Positions 54,090-63,281 of a stretch of DNA of 64,000 nt are shown here, piece after piece. This stretch comes from Acidobacteriota bacterium (lineage in GTDB: Bacteria; Acidobacteriota; Thermoanaerobaculia; Multivoradales; JBCCEF01). A program made the position numbers and the translations under genes. Below the pieces are notes generated by a model. The model was not told where the DNA came from. It saw only the letters and a list, made by a program, of their open reading frames with translations, and searched no databases. The stretch lies in contig JBCCHV010000013.1 in NCBI GenBank assembly GCA_039028635.1, positions 1-64,000 on the forward strand, read 5' to 3'. Positions within the stretch are counted from its first letter, which is position 1. Each line of letters starts with the position of its first letter.

Positions 54090-54836
54090 ATGCGAATCGC
54101 TGCCCTTTACGACATTCACGGCAACCTGCCGGCCCTCGAAGCGGTGCTGGCCGAGGTACGCCGCGCCGGAGCCGAGCAGATCGTCTTCGGAGGCGACTTC
54201 GTGCCCGGGCCCGATCCGCGCGGCGTGCTCGAGCGGCTCGCATCCCTCGAGGTGCCGTGGCGGGCGATTCAGGGCAATGGCGAGGCGGCGGTGCTGGCGT
54301 CGCGGGCCGGCAGGCCCCTCGATGGTCGCTTGCCGCCGCCGGTCCAGGAGCTGATTCACTGGTCCGCAGCCGAGCTGACGGCGGACCAAGCGGCGCTTCT
54401 GGCGAGCTGGCCGATGACCCTGGAGCTCGCGGCGGCGCCTTTCGGGGAGATCTTGTTTTGCCACGGCACGCCGCAAGATGAAAATCAGATCTTCACCCGT
54501 CGCACCTCCGAAGCGCGGCTGCTGCCGCTGTTCGAGGCGGTGGCGGCACCGTTGGTGGTTTGCGGCCATACCCACATGCAGTTCGATCGTCGAATCGGCT
54601 CGCACCGGGTGGTGAATGCCGGGAGCGTTGGAATGCCCTTCGGAGCGCCCGGGGCCTACTGGCTGCTCCTCGACGGCGAGGTGGCGCTGCAGCGTACCGG
54701 GTACGATCTCGCGGCGGCTGCCGCCACCATAGCCGCGACCGCCTATCCGCAGGCCGACGAGTTCTCCCAGTGGGTGCTCAGTCCGCGACCGGAGGCCGAG
54801 GTGTTGACGCAGTTTTCTCAGGTCGAGCTGCGCTGA
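54090..54836 (+). CDS. metallophosphoesterase family protein
   Basis: 248 residues. All calcineurin-like motifs are present: DIHGNLPALEAVL, GGDFVPGPDP, GNGEAAV, FCHGTPQDENQIF and CGHTHMQFDR. The length and ending match YfcE-type and related small phosphodiesterases. There is no signal peptide, so it acts in the cytosol. The substrate is unknown; such enzymes hydrolyse phosphomono- or diesters with two metal ions. A family 2 dispersed repeat begins right after the stop codon. Confidence 0.93.
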   Translation: MRIAALYDIHGNLPALEAVLAEVRRAGAEQIVFGGDFVPGPDPRGVLERLASLEVPWRAIQGNGEAAVLASRAGRPLDGRLPPPVQELIHWSAAELTADQAALLASWPMTLELAAAPFGEILFCHGTPQDENQIFTRRTSEARLLPLFEAVAAPLVVCGHTHMQFDRRIGSHRVVNAGSVGMPFGAPGAYWLLLDGEVALQRTGYDLAAAAATIAATAYPQADEFSQWVLSPRPEAEVLTQFSQVELR

Positions 54837-54982
54837 CCGGACCTTCTCACCGCCTTTCAGCTACGGCAGCCTATGTCCCTGATTTTGCTGCGTTATCCGT
54901 CCCCTCTGCTCGTCGCTGCAGGTCGCGGCTGGCTGCGCTGCGCTTCTAAAGGCTCGCCGAGCAAACCGTTGAGAAGAGCCGG
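54837..54982. repeat. dispersed repeat, family 2, copy 2
   Basis: A 146-bp element with inverted ends (CCGGACCTTCTCA left; complement CCGGCTCTTCTCA right). It shares GCTGCGTTATCCGTC and adjoining sequence with copy 1 at 29822-30005. It fills the gap between the metallophosphoesterase stop and the sigma factor start. Confidence 0.7.
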
Positions 54983-54986
54983 CTGA

Positions 54987-55580
54987 ATGATGACCGGTGC
55001 CCTGTCGAGCTCGGGTCAAGTCACGGGCTTGCTGCGTCGCTGGCGCGACGGCGACCAGGAGGCCTTCGACGCTCTTTTGCCGCTGGTCTACGACCAGCTT
55101 CGCAAGCTGGCGGGATCCGCCATGGCACGCTCCCGGCGGGATCATACGCTGCAGCCGACGGCGGTGGTCAACGAGGCTTATCTCAGGTTGGCGAAGGTCG
55201 AGAGTCTCGACACCCGCGACCGCTCCCACTTCTTCGCGGTGGCGGCGCGGGCGATGCGCTTCGTCCTGGTCGACCACGCCCGGCGCCTCGGCGCCGGCAA
55301 GCGCAGCGCGGGGGGACACCGGGAACCGTTGCCCGACGACCTGCCGCAGAAGATGGAAGACCGCACCGAGATCCTCGACGTCCACCGTGCCCTCGAGGTG
55401 CTCGAAGCAAGTCATCCGCGGGCCGCCAAGCTGGTGGAGCTGCGCTTCTTCGGGGGTCTTTCCGAAGGCGAAGCGGCCGAGGTCCTGAAGCTATCCCGGG
55501 CGACCGTCACTCGCGAATGGCGGTTCGCCCGCCTCTGGCTCAAGGACCGACTGACGGCGTTGGAAGAGAGCGGATCGTGA
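54987..55580 (+). CDS. ECF-type sigma factor (TIGR02999-like)
   Basis: 197 residues. Region 2 is GDQEAFDALLPLVYDQLRKLAGSAM, followed by the typical LQPTAVVNEAYLRL and HFFAVAARAMRFVLVDHARR. Region 4 is ELRFFGGLSEGEAAEVLKLSRATVTREW. This pattern matches the TIGR02999 group, abundant in Acidobacteriota and Planctomycetota and often next to Ser/Thr kinases, as here. No anti-sigma factor is seen beside it, so control may come through the kinase. The start lies five bases after a dispersed repeat. Confidence 0.94.
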   Translation: MMTGALSSSGQVTGLLRRWRDGDQEAFDALLPLVYDQLRKLAGSAMARSRRDHTLQPTAVVNEAYLRLAKVESLDTRDRSHFFAVAARAMRFVLVDHARRLGAGKRSAGGHREPLPDDLPQKMEDRTEILDVHRALEVLEASHPRAAKLVELRFFGGLSEGEAAEVLKLSRATVTREWRFARLWLKDRLTALEESGS

Positions 55581-55963
55581 CCAGCTTCGAGAGACCAAAC
55601 GTTGCACCGTCGGTTCGTCCGCCGTCCCAGCCGACGCCGATGCCCCTTTCCCTGCTGAGCCTGCTGATCGGCTCCTTGACCTGGGGGGCGATCGTCGTCG
55701 GGTTGGTGGCTGCGGCCTTCCTGGTGATGGCCCTGCTGCGCTATCCCGAGGCTTCTCGCATTCTGGCGATGGTGTCCGTGGTGTGCTTTTTCGCCACCTC
55801 GATCCCCTTCGTCTACGGGTTGTTCACCGCCTTCCGTGGCCGGCGCCAGGGGCCGCTCTGGTCGTCGTGCCTCGGCCTGGCGGTCAATGCCGGCGGTCTG
55901 CTGACTCTGTTCGGCGTGCTGCTGGTGATTCTCAACGACGGCGTTCGGCCTCCGGCCCCTTGA
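55577..55963 (+). CDS. small membrane protein coupled to the sigma factor
   Basis: 128 residues from a GTG that overlaps the sigma factor stop (GTGA). Three helices are predicted: LLIGSLTWGAIVVGLVAAAFLV, ILAMVSVVCFFATSIPFVYGL and CLGLAVNAGGLLTLFGVLLVIL. No family is recognised. Translational coupling to the sigma factor suggests a role in its signalling, perhaps as a membrane partner, but no anti-sigma motif (such as a zinc HCC motif) is present. Confidence 0.7.
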   Translation: MTSFERPNVAPSVRPPSQPTPMPLSLLSLLIGSLTWGAIVVGLVAAAFLVMALLRYPEASRILAMVSVVCFFATSIPFVYGLFTAFRGRRQGPLWSSCLGLAVNAGGLLTLFGVLLVILNDGVRPPAP

Positions 55964-56197
55964 GCTCTTGGTGAGAATATCGGGTCGCCGAGCCGACCGG
56001 CCGCGAATTCCGTGGCCAGCTGCGCTCGGGCCGGTAGGGGAGGGCCCGACGACCCAGAAGGGAGATCGCCCTTCATTGTTGAGATCGCAGAACCGCCTCG
56101 AGATGCGTCATCGGGAAGTGTCGCAGCACTCCGATAGCGGCCTCTCAGGGAGCGCTTCAACGCAGCGCCGTGGGTATGCGGTTTGGAACAAGACGGT

Positions 56198-57967
56198 ATG
56201 AACGACCACCCTATCTCATCCTTCGACGATCTCTTGCGGGCAGCCGTCGCGGCCCCGGCGGGTGAGGTCGAGGAGGTGCTCGCGGCCTGTCCTGATCCTG
56301 CTCTGCGGGGTCGGGTCCGGGCGCTGTTGGCGGCGGAAGGAGATCTCGCTGGATTTCTCGAGACTCCCGCCCTGGGCAAGGTTCCGATCGCCTCGGCGCC
56401 GGCGCTCGACCGGTCGTTGCAGCATCGTTCGCTGCTCGAGGCGACGTCGACGAACACCACCCTCGGGCACAGTGGTCGGCGGCTGAGGACGGTCGGGTGG
56501 GGAGGCCTCGTCTTCAGCCTCTTTTTGTTGGTCTATCTCTCGGTTCCCGGATTTCTAGGTTTGCCATGGCGGGAGCTGCGGACCGAGCTGCTGGCGGCCG
56601 GTGCCATCGGATTGCTCAGTGGCCTGCCCTTGAGCAGTCGTGATCCCCATCGTCTGGCTCGCCGCGGATTGATCTACATGGTGGCGATCTGCGGCTTCCT
56701 CGCCGTCTTTCACGCCGCCCACGAGCTGCGCGTCTTCGGCATCGTCACCCCCTTCGGACCCTTCCTTCTGGTGGCCGGTATCTGGCCCCTGATCCAGTTC
56801 TTCAACCTGCGCACGGCCCTGGTGTCGACCGGCTTGGCGTGCTTGGCGGCCACTGCCGGCCTGGGGTTCGTGATCGTGCCGGCCGGCGAGTTGCCGCGGG
56901 TGCTGCCCCTTTTGCCGAACTTCATCGCCGCCGCCGTGACCGGTGCGGGAACCGCGGTCGCGGCTTCTTTCGGTATTTTGCGCCTGCGCCGCCAGGTCGA
57001 AAAGGCGAAGCAGCTGGGGAGCTATCGCTTGCACGAGAAGCTCGGTGCCGGAGGCATGGGCGAGGTTTGGCGGGCTACCCACCACCTGCTCGCCCGGCCA
57101 ACGGCGATCAAGCTGATTCGGCCGCGCCACCTCGAGAGCAGTACCGACCATCGTCGCCACCTCCTGGAGCGCTTCGCGCGCGAGGCGCGTGCCACGGCCT
57201 CCCTGCGTTCGCCCCATACGGTGGCTCTCTACGACTTCGGCATCACCGGCGACGGCACCTGCTTCATCGCCATGGAGCTGATCGACGGCCTCGACCTGTC
57301 TCGGCTGGTGGAGCGCTTTGGGCGGCAGCCCCCGGCGCGGGTGCGCCACATCCTGTCGCAGGCTTGCGATTCGCTGGGCGAGGCCCATTTGCGCGGCCTG
57401 GTGCACCGCGACATCAAGCCTGGAAACCTGATGGTCTGCCGCCAGGGAAGGCAGGCCGATGTCGTCAAGGTGTTGGATTTCGGCATCGTCGCCCTGACCG
57501 CTCGCCAGCCGATGGATCCGACCCTCACCGTGGCTGGAGACGTCCTCGGCACGCCGGCGGCGATGGCGCCAGAGACCCTGCGCCACGCCGGCAGCGACGA
57601 GCGCTCCGACCTCTATGCCCTGGGCTGTGTCGGCTATTGGCTGCTCACCGGCCGACAGGTGTTCGAGGTCGACACCGTTGCCGAAGTGATGGCGGCCCAT
57701 CTGCGCGACGAGCCACGGCCGCCATCGGCCGTCGGGGTCGATGTTCCCGCCGACATCGAGGCGGTGATCATGCGCTGTCTGGCCAAACAGCCGGGCGATC
57801 GCTGGCCCTCGGCCGATGCCTTGGCCGAGGCCCTCGCCGGCTGTTCCGAGGTGCCGACGTGGAGTGGCGACGAGGCCGCTGCCTGGTGGCGCCGTCATAT
57901 CCCGGCGGCGCCACCTCGGTCGCCGGCCAGCGGAGCCCTGCGCCAAGCCGATATCACCAGTCCCTGA
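56198..57967 (+). CDS. Ser/Thr protein kinase with N-terminal membrane domain
   Basis: 589 residues from the ATG at 56198. An N-terminal helical leader (1-70) resembles that of the kinase at 8815. Then about five or six helices span 100-262. The kinase domain begins at 276: LGAGGMGEVW, Lys305 in TAIKLI, HRDIKPGN at 403-410, DFG at 427-429, APE-like APETLR. The catalytic residues are complete. The kinase is C-terminal to the membrane part, the reverse of the TPR kinase. It lies downstream of the ECF sigma operon and may phosphorylate part of it, which is inference. No C-terminal sensor is present, so sensing is probably by the membrane domain. Confidence 0.93.
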   Translation: MNDHPISSFDDLLRAAVAAPAGEVEEVLAACPDPALRGRVRALLAAEGDLAGFLETPALGKVPIASAPALDRSLQHRSLLEATSTNTTLGHSGRRLRTVGWGGLVFSLFLLVYLSVPGFLGLPWRELRTELLAAGAIGLLSGLPLSSRDPHRLARRGLIYMVAICGFLAVFHAAHELRVFGIVTPFGPFLLVAGIWPLIQFFNLRTALVSTGLACLAATAGLGFVIVPAGELPRVLPLLPNFIAAAVTGAGTAVAASFGILRLRRQVEKAKQLGSYRLHEKLGAGGMGEVWRATHHLLARPTAIKLIRPRHLESSTDHRRHLLERFAREARATASLRSPHTVALYDFGITGDGTCFIAMELIDGLDLSRLVERFGRQPPARVRHILSQACDSLGEAHLRGLVHRDIKPGNLMVCRQGRQADVVKVLDFGIVALTARQPMDPTLTVAGDVLGTPAAMAPETLRHAGSDERSDLYALGCVGYWLLTGRQVFEVDTVAEVMAAHLRDEPRPPSAVGVDVPADIEAVIMRCLAKQPGDRWPSADALAEALAGCSEVPTWSGDEAAAWWRRHIPAAPPRSPASGALRQADITSP

Positions 57968-58000
57968 GTCGGCCGGACGAAGCGACCGGCGTCGCTGCGG

Positions 58001-58570
58001 TCAGGGCTGCGTCCGCTGCTGTGCCACGTAATCCTGCAGGCCGCGGTAGAGCTTCTCGTTGGCCTGGATGAAGAAGGTCATCAGCTCGTCGTACTCGGGC
58101 CGGTCGCGGTAGCCGATGCCGTAGGAGCGCAGTCGGGTCTTGGAATCCGAGAGCTCTTCGAAGAGCAGCACATTGGTGAGATTCTCGGCGTCCTCTTGGA
58201 GGATCTTCGGCCAATTCTTGGAGAGCTCGGCGCGCAGCGTGAGGAGAGTTTCGGGCACATAGTTGACGATCGTCAGGGTGTTGGTGCTGGCGTCGCCGAG
58301 CTCGCCTTCGGGGTTGTAGTTGGTGCGGATCGTGCCGCCGACCCGCAGGTCGACCTCGGCGAGGGGGGCCACCCAGGCGCGCCAGCCCTCCGCCGTGGAG
58401 TAGGCCTGCCAGACGATGTCGCGGGGCGCGTCCAGAATCACTTGGTGGTAGAGGATGCGCTCGCCGGCGTCGGTGGTCAGGACCTCGCTGCTGAGGTGGT
58501 CCGTGGCGAGAGTCGGGAGGGTCGTGCAGAACAGGAAGATGGCGCCGAGAGCTGTGATCGATCGCGTCAT
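58001..58570 (-). CDS. exported SRPBCC (AHSA1-like) protein
   Basis: 189 residues with AGGAG before the ATG and a signal peptide (ITALGAIFLFCTTLPTLA). The domain has the AHSA1/START-like pattern: ILYHQVILDAPRDIVWQAYSTAEGWRAWVAPLAEVDLRVGGTIR, then a long C-terminal helix. Such folds bind hydrophobic ligands. Export is unusual for this family. It is transcribed after the AraC regulator, 79 bases away, and may be controlled by it. Confidence 0.88.
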   Translation of the reverse strand: MTRSITALGAIFLFCTTLPTLATDHLSSEVLTTDAGERILYHQVILDAPRDIVWQAYSTAEGWRAWVAPLAEVDLRVGGTIRTNYNPEGELGDASTNTLTIVNYVPETLLTLRAELSKNWPKILQEDAENLTNVLLFEELSDSKTRLRSYGIGYRDRPEYDELMTFFIQANEKLYRGLQDYVAQQRTQP

Positions 58571-58649
58571 GGGAGGTCTCCTTTGGTTCGTCAGCGAAGC
58601 TATCCGATGGCGCTCTCGATGGGCTTGAAGATTTCTTACCTCGGCACCT

Positions 58650-59477
58650 TCAGTCGTCGGGAAAGAAGTTGACCCGTTGGTGCCCCTCGGCGGCGAAGCG
58701 CTGGGGCCGGTAGCCGGAAAAGGCGGCGAACTCGCGAATCAGGTGCGACTGATCGGCATAGCCGAGGTCGGCGCTGAGGTCGGCCCAATCGATCTCCTCC
58801 TGGCCGACCACCCGCTCGAAGATCTGGGCGAAACGCAGGATGCGTTGCAGAACCTTCGGGCTGGGGCCCACGTGGCGCTTGAAGAGCTGCAGAAAGTGCT
58901 TGTAGGAGATGTCCCCGGACTCTTCGACGAGGCGCGTCAGGGAGCCTTCGGCTTGGCCGGCGAGGATCGCTGCGACCGCCGTCTCGACGACCGGAGGGGC
59001 TTGCCGTTCCGGGTCGTGGCGAGCGACCAACCACTGTTCGAGGCGATCTAGGGCGTTCGCCGGTGTCGTCTGATCGGCCAAGGCTTGTCGCAGCTCGAGA
59101 ATCTCGGGCCCGAGAAGGTCCGTCGCATCGACCACGCGGTCGTTGATCTCGGCGAGGGCGGTGTGCAGGAAGGGGTAGGCCCCGGCGACCCCAAAGCTCA
59201 CCGCCATCAGGCGGGTGTCGGGACCAACGTCGCCGATCAACAGGTAGCTCGAGTGGATGCCCGACAGCCAGGCGCCACGGCAGATTTGTCGAGCCTGACG
59301 GGTTTGCGGATCGAGCACCTGGCGGGGCCGGCCATCGAGCTCGATGACCAGCGAGACCCGGCCGTTGGGGACCAAGCGCTCGATGCGGTGCTCAGGTGAA
59401 TAGCCCTCGAGATGAAAGAAGACCTCGACGAGGCCGGCCAAGGGGTCTTGGGTCGGGATGCGGGGTGTGTAGTCCAC
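58650..59477 (-). CDS. AraC-family transcriptional regulator
   Basis: 275 residues from a GTG. The N-terminal part (DYTPRIPTQDPLAGLVEVFFHLEG ... NGRVSLVIELDG) resembles the DUF6597-type sensor domain of AraC regulators. The C-terminal 100 residues hold two helix-turn-helices (GDISYKHFLQLFKRHVGPSPK and SADLGYADQSHLIREFAAFSG). It binds DNA and probably responds to a small molecule. The SRPBCC gene follows on the same strand. Confidence 0.92.
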   Translation of the reverse strand: MDYTPRIPTQDPLAGLVEVFFHLEGYSPEHRIERLVPNGRVSLVIELDGRPRQVLDPQTRQARQICRGAWLSGIHSSYLLIGDVGPDTRLMAVSFGVAGAYPFLHTALAEINDRVVDATDLLGPEILELRQALADQTTPANALDRLEQWLVARHDPERQAPPVVETAVAAILAGQAEGSLTRLVEESGDISYKHFLQLFKRHVGPSPKVLQRILRFAQIFERVVGQEEIDWADLSADLGYADQSHLIREFAAFSGYRPQRFAAEGHQRVNFFPDD

Positions 59478-59699
59478 GGCGTACCAGAGGATGAGGTTTC
59501 CGCCCAGCCCGGGAGCCGGAGGGCGAATCCGACCTCAGCGCCCATGCTAGCGCGACCCTCTCACCAGATTTCTGCTGCAGGGCCGGATGGCGGGGAATCT
59601 GCGGCTGGCGATCGACGGGCTAAACTGGGGCGAAAACGACGGACATCTTCTTCGGGCCGGCGATCTTCGTGGGCCCTTGGTTGGACGAGGAGGGTTGGA

Positions 59700-60194
59700 G
59701 TGCGCAAGATCATCATCGGGGTGATCGCCATCGCAGCGATTCTGGGCGCGCTGGTCATCGGCGGCGGTTTGATCCTCGTTTCCAGCGGACCGGACACCTA
59801 CATCTATGCTGGCGGCCAGACTCCGGCGCGGTTCGTCAAGACCGTACGCTCCCTCGGGCTGCTCTCCGAGGGCGAGTCGATCCGCTACTTCTATTCCGAT
59901 GCCTTGTTCGACATCAAGGACGGCTTCTACCTGGTGACCGATCGCCACCTGATCCTCTACTCGGACACCTGGGCGGAGCCGGAGACGGTCATTCCCTTCG
60001 ACACCATCGAGTCCGTCGACGTGGTCTACAACGAATCCTTCTTTGTCGATACCTGGGTGCAGGTGCTCACCGAGGACGGCCTCGACGTCTCCTTCCCGCT
60101 GTCGAGCGAACGGGGCTTGGACAAGCGGTTCGTCGCCCTGCTCGAAGCCGGTCTGGAGGACCCCGATGCGGAGCGACTCGAGGCCGTGGACTGA
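59700..60194 (+). CDS. membrane-anchored PH-like protein of unknown function
   Basis: 164 residues from a GTG with GAGGAGG upstream. One N-terminal helix (IIIGVIAIAAILGALVIGGGLILV) anchors a domain with a PH-like strand pattern: GFYLVTDRHLILYSDTWAEPETVIPFDTIESVDVVYN, then TWVQVLTEDGLDVSF and a C-terminal helix. bPH-type proteins often sit in the envelope. No partner is evident; the neighbours on both sides are transcribed the other way. Confidence 0.78.
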   Translation: MRKIIIGVIAIAAILGALVIGGGLILVSSGPDTYIYAGGQTPARFVKTVRSLGLLSEGESIRYFYSDALFDIKDGFYLVTDRHLILYSDTWAEPETVIPFDTIESVDVVYNESFFVDTWVQVLTEDGLDVSFPLSSERGLDKRFVALLEAGLEDPDAERLEAVD

Positions 60195-60253
60195 GTCTCG
60201 CCGGCCCACCGCGGTCACCCGAAGGCGAAACCAGCGGCCGGCCGGCGAGGGCT

Positions 60254-61318
60254 CTAAGGGTGATCGCCGAAGAATTCGACGATCTCGTCGCGAAAGTCGC
60301 TGCTGATGGCGTGGGCGCCGTACAGCTCGTCGATCTGCCGGGTGGCCTCGATGGTGAAGGTCGCCGTGAAGCTGGCGCCCAGGGCAATGCTCGAGAGGTC
60401 GAGGATCGAGGCCTCGTCCACCGGCACATCGCAGTCGTCGAGCATGTCGGCATCGCGCATGTCGGTGATCGCAGCTTCCGAGTCCTGATCGCTGACCGCC
60501 GAGCTCGGGTCGGCGATGCGAGCGAAGGCGAACTCGGTGGCGCCGATGGGCTCGTTGATCCACAGCTCGTGGTCGATACCGAAGCCCAGGAGGTGATCGA
60601 TGTTGGCCTCGAGGGTGCCATCGTCAGGGTCGACCAGGAGGTCGTTGCGGCCGATCACCCAGGCGGTCGGCGGGCCGCCGGCGGGGTGGGTCGCGGGGTC
60701 GTAGGTGGTTTCGTCACCGCGCACGTTGAGCAACGCCAGGGCGCTCGCCGGCTCGTAGCGGTGGGCGAGGCTGGCGAAGAAGCCGCCGGAGGAGTATCCG
60801 AGGTAGTAGATAGGCACCGTCGCCGGCACGCCCCCTCCCTGGGCGATGGCAATCGCCGATTGCAGGTTGACGACATCGACGTTGGTCGGGTCGTCGGTGG
60901 CGTCGAAGTTGCCGTCGTTGGGGTCGTCACTCTCGAGAGCCATCACCGCGTAGCTTTCGTCGACCAGGGCTTCGGTGATGCGCCGGGCCTCGATCTGGTT
61001 GAACCAGATGTCGGAGCCGCCGCCACCATCGAACAACATCACCAGGCCAATGGGCGACGCCGGTAGGTAGTAGCGCGCCGTGGTCTGACCGACGGGCACG
61101 GTGGAAAAGGACCAGGAGTAGGCCGGCGGCAGCGGGTCCTGCCGGTAGGTGCATTCCGGTTCCGGTTCTTCTTCGGTCGTGGGTTCTTCCTCGGTGGTGG
61201 GCTCCTCGGTGCCGTCGGTCCCCTTGTCCTTGTCGTCCGGGCAGCCGGCGGTGAACAGACTGGCGAGAACAACGAGGACTGCCAAAAGCCATCGCAAAGA
61301 TTGATTTGAAGAGTTCAT
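60254..61318 (-). CDS. alpha/beta-hydrolase-like lipoprotein
   Basis: 354 residues with a lipobox (VVLASLFTAGC) and an acidic linker of tandem TTEEEP units (about 34-55). A likely alpha/beta-hydrolase fold follows: VMLFDGGGGSDIWF, then the nucleophile elbow YLGYSSGGFFASLAH, in which the first Ser of GYSSG is the candidate nucleophile. Candidate catalytic Asp (VIGRNDLLVDPDDG) and His (DHELWINE) lie downstream. The substrate is unknown. The acidic tether would hold it away from the membrane. Confidence 0.85.
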   Translation of the reverse strand: MNSSNQSLRWLLAVLVVLASLFTAGCPDDKDKGTDGTEEPTTEEEPTTEEEPEPECTYRQDPLPPAYSWSFSTVPVGQTTARYYLPASPIGLVMLFDGGGGSDIWFNQIEARRITEALVDESYAVMALESDDPNDGNFDATDDPTNVDVVNLQSAIAIAQGGGVPATVPIYYLGYSSGGFFASLAHRYEPASALALLNVRGDETTYDPATHPAGGPPTAWVIGRNDLLVDPDDGTLEANIDHLLGFGIDHELWINEPIGATEFAFARIADPSSAVSDQDSEAAITDMRDADMLDDCDVPVDEASILDLSSIALGASFTATFTIEATRQIDELYGAHAISSDFRDEIVEFFGDHP

Positions 61319-61350
61319 GAAGCTCTTCGGCGCCGGCTTGGGAATCTTCG

Positions 61351-62589
61351 TTACGGCTGCGCAGGAGGTTCGAACGAGATTCGGGCCTCGGTGCCACGGT
61401 CCGGCTGACTGTCGAGCTCGAAGTGCCAGCCCAGGCGGCGGCAGATGCGATGCACCGTCGGCAGACCGAGGCCAGGCCCTGGTGGAGCCTCGGGATCGCT
61501 GAGCGATCTGGCCGTCTCCGGGCTCATGCCCGATCCGGGATCCCGAACCCGGGCGCCCTCGCCGTCGAGCTCGAGCTCGATGGTTCCCGTTTCGGTGTGC
61601 TCGATGGCGTTGTGCAGCAGGTTCGAGAGGGCGACGACCAGCAGGGGAGAGGTCGGCGGCTCACCGCGGAGACTGGTGGCGATGGTCACTTCCGCTGGCA
61701 AGAGGAGCCGCACCTCCTCGACCAGGTCGTCGACCTGATCCGCGATCGGGAGCTCGCCTTGGGCGCTGCGGCGATTCTCCTCCCGCGCCATGGCCAGCAG
61801 GCTCTGGATGGTGGCGTCGAGGCGACGGACGGAGCGGGCCAGGCGGTCGATGCGGTCCGCGAAGCGGCGTTCGTTGCTCGCCCCTTCGTCTTGCAGGAGC
61901 TCGGCGACGCCTTGGATGACGGTCACCGGGGTGCGCAGCTCATGGCTCGCCTCGCGGAGGAAGAGGCGTTCTCGCGCCAGGGCCTGGTGGCGGCGATCCT
62001 CGGCCTGGTCGAGGGCTTGGGCGAGCAGGCCGATCTCGTCGTCCGGCAAGCCCTCGGCGAGGGGCCTAGCGCCGTCTGCGAGACGCTGCTGTAGGACTTC
62101 GACGGGAGCCACGATGCGACGCGCGATGCGCCAACCGAGGAGGGCGCCGAAGACCACCGTGCTGGCGAGGGCTGCACCGAGGGCGAGGCTGAGGTTCTTC
62201 TCGGTGCGCTCGCTCTCGGAAAACCGGGCCACGGCGATCACTGGGCGAAGGGTCGCGGGGTGGGTCACCACCATGACGTGGAGCTCGGCGTCGGCCTCTT
62301 CGATCTCTCGGATGCCGATCTTCTCGGGATCGGGAACCAGCCGGGCGAGGTCCAGCGGGAGATCGTCTACGGGACCGAGGTAAAGGCTGCCGGTGAGCAG
62401 CGGATCGGGTCCGCCCTCGCCCCCTTCTCGTTCGATGTAGCGTTCCAGAGATGCCTCGAGCTGACGCCCGACGAAGCGGTCCTCGACGCGCCAGAAAACG
62501 GCTGCCGTGAGGGCGCTGAAGAGCCCTCCGAGCAGCGCCGCGAAGGCTGCGAAGACAACGGTGAGGCGCCAACCGATGGTGCGCTTCAC
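61351..62589 (-). CDS. sensor histidine kinase
   Basis: 412 residues from a GTG that overlaps the response regulator stop (GTGA). Two membrane helices (about 8-33 and 134-153) frame a periplasmic sensor of about 100 residues. A HAMP-like segment and the H box (SHELRTPVTVIQG, His216) follow. The ATPase has an N box (ALSNLLHNAIEHT), G1 (DPGSGMSPE) and G2 (GPGLGLPTVHRI). It phosphorylates the adjacent OmpR-type regulator. The signal is unknown. Confidence 0.95.
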   Translation of the reverse strand: MKRTIGWRLTVVFAAFAALLGGLFSALTAAVFWRVEDRFVGRQLEASLERYIEREGGEGGPDPLLTGSLYLGPVDDLPLDLARLVPDPEKIGIREIEEADAELHVMVVTHPATLRPVIAVARFSESERTEKNLSLALGAALASTVVFGALLGWRIARRIVAPVEVLQQRLADGARPLAEGLPDDEIGLLAQALDQAEDRRHQALARERLFLREASHELRTPVTVIQGVAELLQDEGASNERRFADRIDRLARSVRRLDATIQSLLAMAREENRRSAQGELPIADQVDDLVEEVRLLLPAEVTIATSLRGEPPTSPLLVVALSNLLHNAIEHTETGTIELELDGEGARVRDPGSGMSPETARSLSDPEAPPGPGLGLPTVHRICRRLGWHFELDSQPDRGTEARISFEPPAQP

Positions 62590-63272
62590 GACGGCCGACG
62601 GAGCAGGTAGCCCTGGCCGCGCACGGTATGGAGCAGGGGGACGTCGAAGGGGCGATCGATGGTGCGGCGTAGGCGGTAGATGTGGGAGCGCAGCAGGTCT
62701 TCCCGCACCTCCTGGTCACCCCACAGGGCCTGCATCAGGTCTTGTCGGCGGACCAAGGCCGGCGAGGCTCGCATCAGGATGGCGAGGATCTGGAGCTCGG
62801 TGCGATTGAGGGTGAGGGCGCGCCCTGCCCGCACCACGCGGCGCTCCGACCAGTCGAGCTCGAGGTCGTGGACCTTGAGGACGCTGGCGTCCGTTCGCAG
62901 GCCGCGGCGAAGCAGCGCTTGAAGCCGGTGGTGCAGCTCGGGCAGGGCGAAGGGCTTCACCAGGTAGTCGTCGGCGCCGGCTTCGAAACCCTCGATCTTG
63001 TCCTCGAGGGCATCCCGCGCCGTCAACATCAGGATCGGCGGCACCCCCGACATCTCGCTCTTCAGCCGTTGGCAGAGCGCGATGCCGTCGATGCCGGGCA
63101 GCATCAGGTCGAGGATCAGCAGATCGTAGCTGCCGGTCACCGCCAGGTGCAGGCCGCTGATGCCGTCGTAGGCGAAGTCGAGCACGAAGTCGCGCCGCTC
63201 GAGATACTCGGCGATATTGCGGGCGACGTCGGGATCGTCTTCGATGACGAGGACGCGGGGGGAATTCAACAT
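62586..63272 (-). CDS. OmpR-family response regulator
   Basis: 228 residues. The receiver domain has the acidic pair EDD (11-13), phosphoacceptor Asp55 in LLILDLMLPG, Thr84 and Lys106. The C-terminal winged helix (RRVVRAGRALTLNRTELQILAIL ... SHIYRLRRTID ... TVRGQGYLL) binds DNA. It is coupled to the histidine kinase. The truncated outer-membrane protein gene ends nine bases before its start codon, so the three may form one operon and the two-component system may act on envelope genes. Confidence 0.96.
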   Translation of the reverse strand: MLNSPRVLVIEDDPDVARNIAEYLERRDFVLDFAYDGISGLHLAVTGSYDLLILDLMLPGIDGIALCQRLKSEMSGVPPILMLTARDALEDKIEGFEAGADDYLVKPFALPELHHRLQALLRRGLRTDASVLKVHDLELDWSERRVVRAGRALTLNRTELQILAILMRASPALVRRQDLMQALWGDQEVREDLLRSHIYRLRRTIDRPFDVPLLHTVRGQGYLLRRPS

Positions 63273-63281
63273 GGTGGGCGA

